This document shows positions 7,991 to 18,263 of a stretch of DNA of 64,000 nucleotides, one piece after another. The position numbers and the translations under genes were made by a program. Origin of the DNA: Melieria omissa (Eukaryota > Arthropoda > Insecta > Diptera > Ulidiidae); the NCBI GenBank assembly GCA_963971225.1, contig OZ020267.1:108463892-108527891 (forward strand), given 5' to 3'. Position 1 is the first letter of the stretch; each line of letters begins with the position of its first letter. The notes under the pieces were generated by a model. The model ran no database searches. It had not been told where the DNA came from and worked only from the letters and a program-made list of their open reading frames with translations.

Positions 7991-10824
7991 ACAAAGCGGA
8001 CGTACGAAAACGAAAAAGATCATTTCGAAAGCAGAAATAAAACTATAACCCATATGTAGGCCCGTAATGCCGCCAAAGGTTCCTGAGAATGAAGGAAACA
8101 TTTGTGAAAACAATGTGTAGTCTGTAGAATTTAAAAAGGTAAGAGTTCTTTTCAAAGTGAATGTTTAGTACATAATAACTAAACACAAAAGTTTCGCAAC
8201 TAAAAATGTTTCATAATCGATTCAACATTTTTTCTGTTTCAAAAATTATATTTAGATTATTTTCTTTTTTAATTGGAAAGATACTGCATGTCTGGTTTTA
8301 TGTGAATTGCGTAGCTTTTGCAGCTCAACTGAAAACCTGGAATTTTTTAGCGGTGACTCTTTTGTATTTAGTGTGCAATCTATGTTAAATTTAATTGTAG
8401 AACTACTAGAAATTTACCCAAAAACGTTAGCCAATTCTCGTAGACATCCAAACGGAGACGCTCTGCCTTTAGGTCTCCAAAGAATACGTGCAACAAGGTG
8501 TGATTGTTGATATCAATATTTTTACTGTAAGATAAGAGTAATGCATTCATTTCTATTCATTCAATGAACCAAACATGCTTTCTTTATATTCTTTTTTTGT
8601 TTTTTAGTCAAGCAGCGATCTTTTAGCAAAAACTTGTTATATGCTTTAACCCTTTCGGGACGGAGTTTATTTTCAAAACCAAAATGCTCCTGTTAAGAAA
8701 ATTGGGGCTACAAACTTATGTTGCATACTCACAAATTCGGAAATCACCCTTTTATCCGGAGACATAATTCGAATAATTATTTTTCGTGATCTAAATACAG
8801 TCGTGTCTGGGTATAGTGAACTACCTATATAGTGCACACCCAAATTTTCACATTGAACCTCTAAATATAGAAAAAAATGTTCAAGCAAAAACCAAAAAGT
8901 GTATTTTGAGCAAATAAAGCGAGCTTTTGAACAAAAATGTTGACCTTGATATAGTGAACAACCTCAATACAGTGAACAGGCCTTGTAATAATTAGTTCAC
9001 TATATCCAGACACCACTGTAATTATTTTGAGAGGCCTTACAAACTTGTTGTTATCCCGGTAGTCCCGAAAGGGTTAAAGAATTATAAAAACTTACAAAAA
9101 CTTTCTCTGGCTCGTTGTATACTTGCGATCCATGGGCGTCGAGTCTATGCTGCTCTCGTACTGATTGAATTCGCAAGCCGGATAACAGCTGCAAATGAAA
9201 TTCTCCGCATAGTGATTGTCTTTGTAAAAGCCTCTATCGGCTGTGAGGAATTTATTAAACATATCTGTGCAGAAATAATGCATATTAAAGCATATAGTTT
9301 ATATATATTTTGCATGAGACCCACCTCGATGCTGCAGCACACACGGCGCCTGTGTCATTTTGCAGCTGGGCCACTGGTCAAGCCGCGGCAGCTGCGGCGG
9401 CACACAGCCGCAGCGCGCATGAATCATCTTACTCTGACACTCGGCCAGACAGTTGGTCTGCGTGTAGTGCGCAAAGAGCTGCAAACGTCGTTCGTCCTGC
9501 AGATAGCAGCGACGCCGCTCCAGGTTCAGGCTGTCCACATAGTCGGTGGCATACGCGCTGCGCGGCGTCACTCGGACAGTGGTCTCGGTATGCGCCTGCA
9601 TCAGATGGCGCGCCACACCGTTCGACGGATAGTCGTAGGGCGCATGTACGAGCACCTGGTGGCCGGCCATTTTGTATGCAGCGCCCAAGTAGTCGGCCGT
9701 GTGCGGCTGCAGCAGCACCGTGAGGCCCATCTTGTAGCCGCAGCTGTTGGTGTACTCGGGCTCTGTGCTCAATGCAAAGTCGCGCGCTTGATAGTTGAAG
9801 GTGCAGCAGCTGCCCTGCGGTGTTGCTATGCGGCGAAATAGTTTGCTGCAAGGCCGAATGTGGCCCTGCCACTGACAACGCAGCAGCTCCTCCCTGCAAT
9901 CGGGCGCAATGTCTTCGAGGAATTTCGTTGCACTGTAGTTTTTGCTATCCAGCAACAGTTGCAGGTAGCTGTAGTCCCTCGGTTTGGCTTTTGTCTGGTC
10001 GGTTAGGTAGAAGGCGTAACGGAAATAGGGCTGAATTTGTTGTGCTGGCAATGAGCTGCGAAAGAGTTCAAGCTCAATAAATGGCTTTATGAATGCAATT
10101 TATAAATGACGCACTATTTCTGCAAAACCTTCATGACACGCCGCTTCGATTGACGATTCATGCTGCAAATGGTCACTGCCGGAAATGGTATTTTCGATAC
10201 CGGATACGTGGTGCTCTCTGTGTAGAAAATTGTGGGCGCATCACTGCTCATCATAAACGACATCAACACAAATGTTATTGACATCAGAATGGCAATGCCA
10301 ATCACCAGACACCAGAAGATTCTCTGCCACGTCTTGGCGCCCACAAAGTGAACGAAGCCATGCACGCTGGCCAACTCGCAGTAGATCTCAAAGCCGGATT
10401 TGCGTTTGCACAAGTGTTCGTCGTTGCGTGCGCGCAGAAAAGCCAGAAACGACGGCATTCCGCGGCCCAGATTGAGATATGACAAATAGTTGCGCAGCGT
10501 CTTGGGCTTTGCATTGATTCCAGCAATTTTCATTTGTGCTTTTGCTTTGAGACGTTGCTGCGTGTGTTTGCTGGCGGCTGCTTTGAAGTGCTGCTTGTGT
10601 GGCGGCAAAGAAAAATTGCTGTTCTTCAATTTGGCCATAAGCTGGCGCCAGCGTTTGCGATAGTTGCCTGTCTTGAGCGATGAGTGTTGTACAAAGTTTG
10701 GCTGCAACAATTTCTCTGAGCCATGGTTCAAGCGGGGCTTTCGACTGGCTTTCGGGTGTAAGTAATCCTCGAAGATGACATAGTAAACGCCGTCCGGTTG
10801 CTGCACCGACTTTGTAGTCGACAT
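7382..10824 (-). CDS. Pickpocket (PPK) DEG/ENaC channel subunit with long C-terminal tail, 805 aa, 5 exons
   Basis: Exons on the minus strand are 10824-10115, 10055-9325, 9264-9096, 8524-8418 and 8082-7382. All introns are GT-AG with phases 2,1,2,1, giving 805 codons plus TAA. The N-terminal cytoplasmic part is long (about 168 residues) and basic. The HG motif is at 155-156, TM1 at about 169-191, and the signature KIPFPAVTIC at 211-220. The Cys-rich ectodomain carries GSCCTFNY and FICSCYPACEFNQY. TM2 is at about 574-602 with the G-x-S filter GYS at 584-586. About 200 further residues follow, rich in Lys, Glu, Asn and Thr, where most PPKs stop within a few tens of residues. Exon sizes 169 and 107 nt equal those of the neighbour, showing a tandem duplication. 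It should be a plasma-membrane Na+ channel subunit; the specific PPK number is not assigned. It appears intact. Confidence 0.93.
8083..8417 (-). other. Intron 4 of the proximal PPK gene
   Basis: This 335-nt intron has donor GTAAAT and acceptor CATTCTCAG. The sequence is AT-rich and holds no feature of its own. Confidence 0.75.
8650..9073. mobile_element. piggyBac-like MITE (TTAA target) in PPK intron 3
   Basis: The termini CCCTTTCGGGAC (8650) and GTCCCGAAAGGG (ending 9073) are perfect inverted repeats. Each is directly bordered by TTAA, at 8646-8649 and 9074-9077. TTAA duplication with CCC...GGG ends is the hallmark of piggyBac superfamily elements. About 200 bp remain once a second, nested element is removed. 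It has no coding capacity and lies inside the 571-nt intron 8525-9095. Confidence 0.8.
8798..9018. mobile_element. Tc1/mariner (pogo/Tigger-like) MITE nested in the TTAA element
   Basis: The ends CAGTCGTGTCTGGGTATAGT and, reading inward from the right, CAGTGGTGTCTGGATATAGT match except for two bases, and the following GAACTA also matches. TA dinucleotides flank both ends (8796-8797, 9019-9020). A TA duplication and CAGT tip fit pogo/Tigger-like Tc1/mariner MITEs. It sits wholly inside the older TTAA element, which gives a relative insertion order. Confidence 0.8.
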
Positions 10825-10848
10825 GTTGTTGCTGAGCGGCGATATGTG

Positions 10849-10884
10849 TAATGAAATTCACAACAAGACTTGGGCTCTTTTATA
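10849..10884 (-). promoter_or_regulatory. Core promoter (TATA + Inr) of the proximal PPK gene
   Basis: On the minus strand TATAAAAG occupies 10884-10877. TTTCATTAC contains an Inr-like TCATTA with its A at 10852, so the TATA box starts at about -32. This predicts a very short 5' UTR of about 28 nt before the ATG at 10824. Confidence 0.65.
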
Positions 10885-11161
10885 GTTCCACACATTTTTG
10901 GAGAAGGTGTACAGCTTTTGTTGACAATTTGGGCACAACCTTTTCAATGTAGCTTTTTGATGGTATCGCATTAACTGTTGAGGTTTGCTTTGATAGTTTG
11001 TTCATGAAATGACTGCAGCCGAAAAGTATACAGCAATATTTGTTGTGGCGTTGTTGGGTCTGTGTACATGGTACACCAGCACAAAAATGTTAGTAATATT
11101 TATACTGAGACTTGTGCTTAGGTAATTGTCGATTAGTCTTGTGTTTTCAGAGACGCAGAGG

Positions 11162-11337
11162 CAGGGGCGGATTTACAAAAATATTTTGGGGGGACGGGGG
11201 GTTTCAAAATGTATTTTTTTAATATTCAAAAATGTTTATGTATATGCCTTTTAATTTGTATGTAATTCTAAAATCGACGGCAATATTTGGGGGGAGGGGG
11301 TTTCAACCACCAAAAGCACCCCCTGAATCCCCCACTG
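11162..11337. mobile_element. hAT-type MITE with 8-bp target-site duplication
   Basis: The 8-mer CGCAGAGG is present immediately left (11154-11161) and right (11338-11345). The ends CAGGGGCGGATTTA and, inverted, CAGTGGGGGATTCA are imperfect hAT terminal repeats. It is 176 bp long, contains G-rich runs and has no coding capacity. The perfect duplication suggests a fairly recent insertion, about 300 bp upstream of the PPK promoter. Confidence 0.85.
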
Positions 11338-11498
11338 CGCAGAGGACACAATTTTTCCAGAGAAAAGGCAAATTAGATATGAAATTGAATAAAATGAATT
11401 TTTCAAGTTCACCAAAAAGCTGGGAAATTCGACAAATTGCTCCACAGCTGGTCAGAAGTTGCTCTTAGAGGGTTAAAATCTGTGACCAACCGCTCTAG

Positions 11499-11757
11499 TT
11501 TTCCTTCCTGAATATGTCTTTCAAACATACTCACCCCCTATCTCCAACACTTAATGGGGCTCCCATACAAAATGGTCGTTTTTATAAAATAGGCTCCCAT
11601 TGCTCCCAGGTTGCCCCCAGATTTATCAAATGTATGGCAGACACCCATTAATTTTCTCTTCCGAATGTTTCTTCCAAACATACCTACTCGCTAACTCCAA
11701 GTCTTAAGGGGGCTGCCATACAAAATTGACCATTTTCTATGCCATTGGCTCGCCACT
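11499..11757. repeat. Diverged tandem duplication, period about 152 bp
   Basis: Two copies share blocks such as TTCAAACATAC/TTCCAAACATAC and TTAATGGGGCTCCCATACA / TTAAGGGGGCTGCCATACA, offset by about 152 bp. The first copy starts near 11499 and the second near 11650. No coding content is seen. Confidence 0.6.
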
Positions 11758-11780
11758 TGTAGATGTAGTAGTTAAAAAAA

Positions 11781-12185
11781 GGCTTGATTACACGTAACGA
11801 GTAGAGTGAGAAGACAGCAACTCGAACGAGTACTCGTTTCGTCTAAACGGTAAGGCGAGTTCTTGATTGAGTCAGTGACCGATGAAAGTGGCGAGAGAGC
11901 CACTAGAATCACATTTTGTTTGCTAGGTCGAGCGACCACTACTTTACCGTTATATTTTTCTCTTTTTCGCAGCGATTCGCGGAATCGCTCGTCACATGCG
12001 GAATCGCTCGGTTGAGTTTAATTGTGCGAGTTGCTTAGTTCATTTTATGCATTGTAAAACCGAACTGACTCGCCACGTGTCAAAATACGTTTGAACAACT
12101 CGTCGCTTTTGTTCGCTATCCCAATTCTTTCGGCCTAGTACTATTTTGATGTCTCGTCACTCGACTCGTTACGTGTAATCAAGCC
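11781..12185. mobile_element. MITE with 28-bp terminal inverted repeats
   Basis: GGCTTGATTACACGTAACGA at 11781 is repeated inverted as TCGTTACGTGTAATCAAGCC ending at 12185. The match extends through a further GT(A/C)GAGTGA with one mismatch. The interior of about 350 bp has repeated GCGGAATCGCTCG blocks and no ORF. The flanks do not show a clear target duplication, so the superfamily is open (PIF/Harbinger or hAT are possible). Confidence 0.75.
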
Positions 12186-12823
12186 TTAAGCGAGAAAACA
12201 TCATATAGCGATCGCCAAAATTTTTGAGTACAATAAATACAAAATTAATTAAGGTTCAGAAATTCACCACCAGAGGGCGTCCCTCATACGATCGGATTTG
12301 TGACGTAGTCTACAAAGCAAAAATCAAAATGTATTGTCGAAACCCCATTAACCTCACCATTTTGAAATGAAATTTTTTGGCTCATGCGGTTTGGTGAACC
12401 AAACACCAAACCGCATAAAATGAGAGGTGGCGGAGCATCGAGAACCCATTATTAAGAATCTCCATACAACACTAAATCCACTCCAATATACATATAAATA
12501 CACTTATTCTATTTTAAATATTTCTAAAATTTATTAGGAATAGTTATCATTAAGTAGTACAGAGGGTTTAAAAAAAAATTAAAAAATTTAATAAATAGCT
12601 AAACATCAACAACAAAAAATTCAAAAATTTAATAAATAGCTAAACATGGCTCTGCATAATTTACGCCAAATCACCAATTTTTAAAAACAAAAAGCTCACT
12701 AAAATGCAGACCGAAAATTTTTCTTTTTCTACCCCAAAATATTTGCATTTTCTTGCCGCTTTGATTTACGTATGAAATAGTAGGATTTTGCAAAAATCAC
12801 AATTCACAAATGAAAAAATAATC
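12186..12823. other. AT-rich intergenic stretch with one hairpin
   Basis: Apart from the 13-bp hairpin at 12384-12416, nothing recognisable is seen. A short phrase (AAAATTTAATAAATAGCTAAACAT) is repeated in part at about 12585 and 12625. Confidence 0.4.
12384..12416. repeat. Perfect 13-bp inverted repeat, 7-nt loop
   Basis: ATGCGGTTTGGTG and CACCAAACCGCAT are exact reverse complements separated by AACCAAA. It has no U-run beside it and no link to a gene. Confidence 0.7.
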
Positions 12824-12946
12824 GTGGAGTTCACTCATCATACCATTTTAGGTGTAAAGTTGCTATCATAGCAATCTGTTGCTACATCTGCTTTCGAAAA
12901 CATTTTTCGACTTTACACCTAAAATGCTATGAACAGTGAACTTCAC
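12824..12946. mobile_element. Small TIR element (MITE), 123 bp
   Basis: The left arm (GTGGAGTTCACTCATCATAC...) and the right arm inverted (GTGAAGTTCACTGTTCATAG...) match over 38 bp with five mismatches. Both include CATTTTAGGTGTAAAGT. A second, partial copy is at 24396-24458, which confirms a repeat family. Confidence 0.75.
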
Positions 12947-13859
12947 TATTGCTTTTGTCTTGATGTGTTGCAGTACCTAAAGCAGAAAAACAAGTGTCTG
13001 ACAATTAGCAAGCGACCGAAAAAAAAGCGAAATTTGTGCTACGAACATATCTACACATTTTTATTATTTTTTATTGCACTTGTGCGGCCAACTGACGCTA
13101 CCGGGTTGATGGATTACAGACAGACGCCAGCCGCACTGTCAACCAGATAAACAAATAATATTTTCTCATTGCTATGAATTGTTTGTTCTTATTGTTGTTA
13201 TTTGCAAAGCATGCAAATTTTAAATAAACAAAACACGTAAAAAATGAAAGCCAAAGAAATATAACAAAAGAGAAAATAACAAAAATCAAATTATTGAAAT
13301 TGTTAGAGGCAAAAGCAAATTCAATACTTAAAAAAAAAATATTTAAAAAAAATTAGAAATTATAAGAAAAACCTGACATTATTTAGTTGTGCGACACAAC
13401 AATGAAGAAGACAATGTAGCAGCGCTTCCTGGTGTTTTGCCGGCGAATGGGCGTTGGTGACTATTGTCACAAGCGCTTCGTTATTGTTAATATTGTTGTT
13501 ATTGCTATGAACTCATCCATACATGTTTGTATTGTTTTACAATGCAGCTAATTGTCGTTTGTCTAATTGACAAAACAAAACTTTATTTAGTTATTTATGG
13601 TTGGTGCACAGTTGGATGGAGCAGTAGAAACAGATGTGTGTAAGTAAGGGCGGAAGTTTCATGGCAAACGGAAGAATGAGTTAAGTAAAAGACAAAGCAG
13701 GTGTTTAGGCCCATGAAATATTGACGGCATTCACGATCTGGTGTTTTTTGAAATAAATATTTACACAATGTCTAACTTCTGTCTCTAACTTTTCACAGTA
13801 AACTGAATAACACAACACTTGCAGACAACTTTTCTTTTGACTACTGCAAGCTTATGTCA
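12947..13859. other. Intergenic stretch with no supported gene
   Basis: AT-rich sequence with only short frames. None has family motifs, favourable codon use or splice context that would support it. Confidence 0.4.
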
Positions 13860-13869
13860 TAAATGTTGG

Positions 13870-14235
13870 CTTCTTCTCAAGGCCTCAGAGTCCATTTTAG
13901 TGAAGGAGTTCAAAATCTCGTTACCCGCAATTTATGCGTATCAAGAGACCCATCGCAGCGTCAGGCTATTATGTTTGTCGACATTGTTTAACCTGGTTTT
14001 GCAGGACTTGACTATCGTAGAGTTGGTTGGAGGGCTGTCAAAGACCATGAGCGCAGCCTACAGACACAGAGAGATCTGCCTCTCTACCTGCTCTCTACAA
14101 CAAAGTTCATGGCCTCAAGTATGGCATAGACCTCTGCCCGAAACGCAGATGCGTGCGAACCTTGGTCAAAGAACCGTCGAGCCCCAGTTGATTCGACAAA
14201 GTCACCAGAGCGAGAACCCTTTCTAATCAGAACAG
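13870..14235 (-). pseudogene. Decayed LINE RNase H fragment
   Basis: Minus-strand reading gives ASAFRAEVYAILEAMNFVV near 14155-14100 (the acidic block of LINE RNase H). Near 14010-13915 it gives KSCKTRLNN...SLTLRWV..YA.IAGNE, the block leading to the last catalytic Asp. Several stops and frameshifts separate them. The 135-codon plus-strand frame here is an antisense accident. Confidence 0.65.
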
Positions 14236-14239
14236 AACC

Positions 14240-15870
14240 GCGTCTCTTATCTCTGAATGATCTCTTAGCTCAAAATATAATAGAAATCTCATGTTTCTGC
14301 TCATAGTGCAATGACTTGGAAGCTAACAATTTCCTTTCCTCTCTTGAGATCGGCATTCTCGCAACAAATATATACAAAAAATAACTCAACTAATCTGCGT
14401 CTTTTTACTATCTGCTTACTCAAAATCTCTTCCAGCACGTTTAACTGTTTGTTCCAATTTTATCAGTACGCAAATATTAACATTTAATGTGAATTTTTTG
14501 GCCTCACCACTTGGCTCGTAAATTTATCAAGAACCTTCTACCATGAGGCAATATTTGTATTTATTTTTCAACTATCAATGCCATTAAAAACGGATACAAA
14601 TTCACTTGAATTGTTTTCTAGTTGAATGGGAATTTGCTCTTAAATAACTGTTAATTAAATTCAATAGAATTCGCAACGAATTTACTTAACCTTAAATTTT
14701 GTATAAATGTGATTGCTAAGAACAACTTTTAATTAAAAAAAAATACAAAAACTACATTGCCACGTTTTATACAAAAAAGGCTTAAAACGAGCCCCTTTAT
14801 GGAAGTTGAAAAATAAAAAATATTTAGTGATTAATAAAAATAGCGCAAATTTTTCTCAACGTTTATGTTCCTTTTTTTTATTAGAATTAAAACCGCAGCC
14901 TTACACAATGCCAAGGGAAAATGGTAAAAAAAATACTAACAAATACAACAATAACATACAATACAAATACAAAAATAACAATAACGTACAGTACGTCTGT
15001 CATCATTGACGTCAATTGGAAGGTGTTAAAGTTGAAATGATTTCAACGGCTTAGCTGTTTCGCCAGTCGGAATCAACAATGCGAATTTGATGGGTGTTGT
15101 TGTTTTGGTTTTTTATAGAACATTTCGTTATAGTTGCCTCTGTTTTTTGTATACTACAGCCAGCGTTTGTTTAGGGGGTGTGTCAATTGAAAATTCTCAA
15201 GTTGCCATCATTTAAATGAGATCTTTTAAAACTGCTTTTAAAGTAAAATAGTGTGAAGAATTTTGCATATTTTCTTAAACATTTTTAACAACTTTTTACT
15301 TTTTTACAGCACTTTTACAAATTTCATTATTTTTTCAAGTCATAAATTATGTTGTTCAACGTTTGATCTATGGTCCCAAGTTTGAATTGCATTGCTTTGA
15401 TCTGAAGCTATTTGATATTTTACATTTTATAATTTAAATTTATTTTTCTTTGGGTAGCGAAGCGTACAACATAAGTCGCTCCTGTGTGTTCGAACAAAAA
15501 ACACGAATAGACAAAACAGCGCATCGTCTGTGTGTTCTAAAAGTTCTGGACTTTCTGTTTTCCGTAAATGTTTTCAAAATAATAATGTTTAAAAATAACA
15601 ATGATGCTCTAAAATCTGATAACATTAAAAATTGTATAACATCGCATAATAAATTTAAACTTTGTATCTTTTCAAACACATTTGTGACAAACAAAAATTG
15701 TATAATAGTTTTGCAATTAAAATGATTCAATTCGCATTTATTTTAAACTTAAGTATCTGCAAAATTAGCCAAATGTTGGAAGACCAAATTTTTTGAGCAT
15801 CTTAAAATTTTCCCTAAAAAATTCGAGATGCTCTCGAAAAACGGTTCGTCGATCAATACTCTGCGTTTAC
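14240..15870. other. AT-rich intergenic stretch with no supported gene
   Basis: Contains A-rich runs near 14730-14990 and overlapping short frames near 15440-15730 on both strands, without any recognisable domain. Confidence 0.4.
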
Positions 15871-15873
15871 TTT

Positions 15874-16055
15874 TACAGATGAATTATTTTCGTTTGGACG
15901 AAGAAGCTTCAGCGAAAAAGGTGTTCTTTTTGGTCTTTGAAGGTCGACAGTGAGTAGGGAGATCGTTTATCTGGAATCAAGTTGAGGACGCCCTGTCATT
16001 TCTTGGTGTAACTAACTGGAAAAGACGCGCACAAAGCAGAGACGCCTGGGGCTGT
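15874..16055 (+). pseudogene. C-terminal remnant of an RTE-like reverse transcriptase
   Basis: One plus-strand frame reads RLDEEASAKKVF, then GRQ-stop-VGRS, then WNQVEDALSFLGVTNWKRRA and QSRDAWG. This is the pattern typical of the extreme C-terminus of RTE-clade LINE proteins (basic R-x-VGRP...W..DVE.DL..LGV.NWR..A.DR..W). A TGA interrupts it. The rest of the RT is missing. Confidence 0.6.
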
Positions 16056-17120
16056 AACCCTGTAAGGTCTTATTATGGCCAGTTAAGCAAATAAGTACTT
16101 ATTTTTCTTATGCAAAATTAAACACTGACTTCTCTTTAAGAAATGCTTAACGGTTTAATGCTTCTTTTGACATGCAAAGTATACAAACATAAAATTTTCG
16201 GCAAATATTTTTTGTTTTAATACATAGAACCTCATATTTTGATTCTAAACTTATTTCATTTCAACTCCTCTACTCTTTACTTTATATTTTCTGACACTTA
16301 GGCAAATATTTATATTTATTTATATTTGAAATGTGCCACTCTTAATAAGAAATCATAAATGTCTATGACCGCATTTGGCCGCACTTTGAATGCCACGTGT
16401 GTCTCGTCTTCGACACGTCCTTCTGCCGCATTCTCTTGGCCGTCACTCAATCGTAAACTGCAACAAAACTATCACTTTTTGTGCTGACAAACCGAAACGA
16501 AGCGCGTGTGTTGGCTGTTATGACTTTTATGAGCGCTTTATAACTGATAAAGCCACTGTTAAAAATAGAGCATACTTTAGCGCTACACCGTTACTCAGCA
16601 GCTTCCGTCTGCCACTCGTGAACCACGTCACCTGCGCCACAAGTGATGTTTAAGTGTTCTGTCTAATGATTGCAGCACACAACAAGCCACCAAAAGCGTA
16701 GCATGTGTGTGCAGGTGACAGTGACAGTGGGCAGCGTTAGTAAACGCGCGCAGCATAATAAACATATATAAACTGCAACAACAATGTCCAGCAGGCGGAC
16801 AGAAAAACGTTAAGACGGCAGTACGATTCATACAATAAGCAGCCACTTGAGCTGTGACATGGGGATTTTTGATGTGGACAGACAAATGAGCAGACGAGCA
16901 CTGAGAGCTGACGTACATTGTGGTTTTCTCATGTATCATATAGCATTTGCTTAATTCATTGCATTGAATTCCTGAAGAGCATACTTGCGCAAATCAACGT
17001 AAATGCGTTCGTCTGGCTGTCTGTCTGTATGTCTGCCTTGTTGGTACATTGGCACTGCACAGCATTTCCGTCACATCTAGCGCCAATAGCAAGTCAACAC
17101 TGCCAGTCGATGTGTAAAAA
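16056..17120. other. Intergenic stretch with no supported gene
   Basis: Frames of up to about 100 codons exist on both strands (for example 16390-16653 and 16628-16939) but lack any motif. This is the more GC-rich part of the local intergenic DNA. Confidence 0.35.
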
Positions 17121-17191
17121 CAGTGTTGGGCATATTTTTAATTAAAGAAGGACCAATTTCTTAATTAAAAGTTAATTAATAGTTTCAAATG

Positions 17192-17420
17192 ATTAAGAGG
17201 GGCCACACATTCAATTCAAGGGTAACAATGTGGATTGCTGGCAAGTGGCCTAAACACGCCCAGAGATTTGGCTTCTTACTTGTTAATACAACTGTTAACT
17301 CATGAGGAAAAGAGCGGCACACACTTTCGCTTCATGGGTTACAGTGTGGATTGCTGACAATAGGTCTAAAAAACAGAGACTTGGCTTCCCATTCTAATTA
17401 CAACCGTTTACTGATTAAGA
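17192..17420. repeat. Tandem duplication, period 116 bp
   Basis: TGTGGATTGCTG occurs at 17229 and 17345 within two diverged copies that also share the AGAGACTTGGCTTC-type block. It lies inside the putative hAT-like element. Confidence 0.6.
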
Positions 17421-18151
17421 AAAGAACATCCCTCATTTACACAAATAATAAAAAATTCGAAATTTTTTTCTCTCTTGCCTTACGCCTAGAGACTCCGTAT
17501 CACCGCCTCTTGTCGTCTTCTGACCTGACAAAGAATTCCTTGATTCACATGGATTCATTAAGAAATCGAGCTGGTTTTTCTTTTATGTGTGTATCATTTC
17601 CTGAGGTATTCCATTTTTCATCAAAGGTGTAAATCTTCATAGCTATCAATGAACTCGTATCTATTGACTGACTGGATTGCCGTCTACAACTGCCTCCTAT
17701 TGTACAGATGAAGCCTTGGCATTACGAATCATCGCCTTCTGTGATATCGCAATTGACCAACTGTGGCCTAAATGAACTACTTTGAGATACAATTCTATCC
17801 CATCTACTTGACTAACTGAATCTTCATATATACAATCAATTCATAAAACTTGAAGTATAAGTTTCAATTTCAATATTTAATTCAATTTCAATATTTAATT
17901 CTTAATTAATTATTTCAATATTTAATTTCTTTCAAAGTAAAAGACGGTCATACAGTGTTGAATCGATTTCTCTGCAGATTCTGACCACAAATTTATATGA
18001 ATTTTTCTATCATTCACACCTACAGTTGTTCTTAACATAATTTAAGGTATTCAGCAGAGCTTTCAAAATCAGAAAATGTAATTAATTATAATTTAATCAC
18101 AGACAAAACTTGATAGTCGTAATTCATTAGACACGATTAGACATCGCATTG

Positions 18152-18196
18152 ATTAATTAACCAGTTAATAAATGGTTAACTAACTGGTTAATTAAT
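18152..18196. repeat. Perfect 16-bp inverted repeat rich in TTAATTAA
   Basis: ATTAATTAACCAGTTA (18152-18167) and its exact reverse complement (18181-18196) are separated by 13 nt. It is part of the subterminal motif cluster of the hAT-like element. Confidence 0.7.
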
Positions 18197-18263
18197 TAAC
18201 CATCCTTTGTATTAACTAATTAACTATTTAATTGAAACAATTAATCGTCTGCGCACAACACTG

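Larger units (their letters stand above)
17121..18263. mobile_element. Putative non-autonomous hAT-like element, 1.14 kb
   Basis: The left tip CAGTGTTGGGC at 17121 and the inverted right tip CAGTGTTGTGC ending at 18263 match except for one base. Both ends carry dense TTAATTAA/GGTTAATTAA motifs (17139-17185, 18080-18237), as in subterminal regions of hAT elements. Candidate 8-bp flanks (TGTAAAAA and TGCACAAC) do not agree well, so it is probably old. The interior holds a 116-bp tandem duplication and no transposase. Confidence 0.5.

Noticed and set aside
9212..9841. 209-codon plus-strand frame across the PPK gene
   Set aside because: It is antisense to the Cys-rich ectodomain exon of the channel; the minus strand carries clear DEG/ENaC motifs.
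13819..14226. 135-codon plus-strand frame as a gene
   Set aside because: It is antisense to a decayed RNase H fragment and has no domain of its own.
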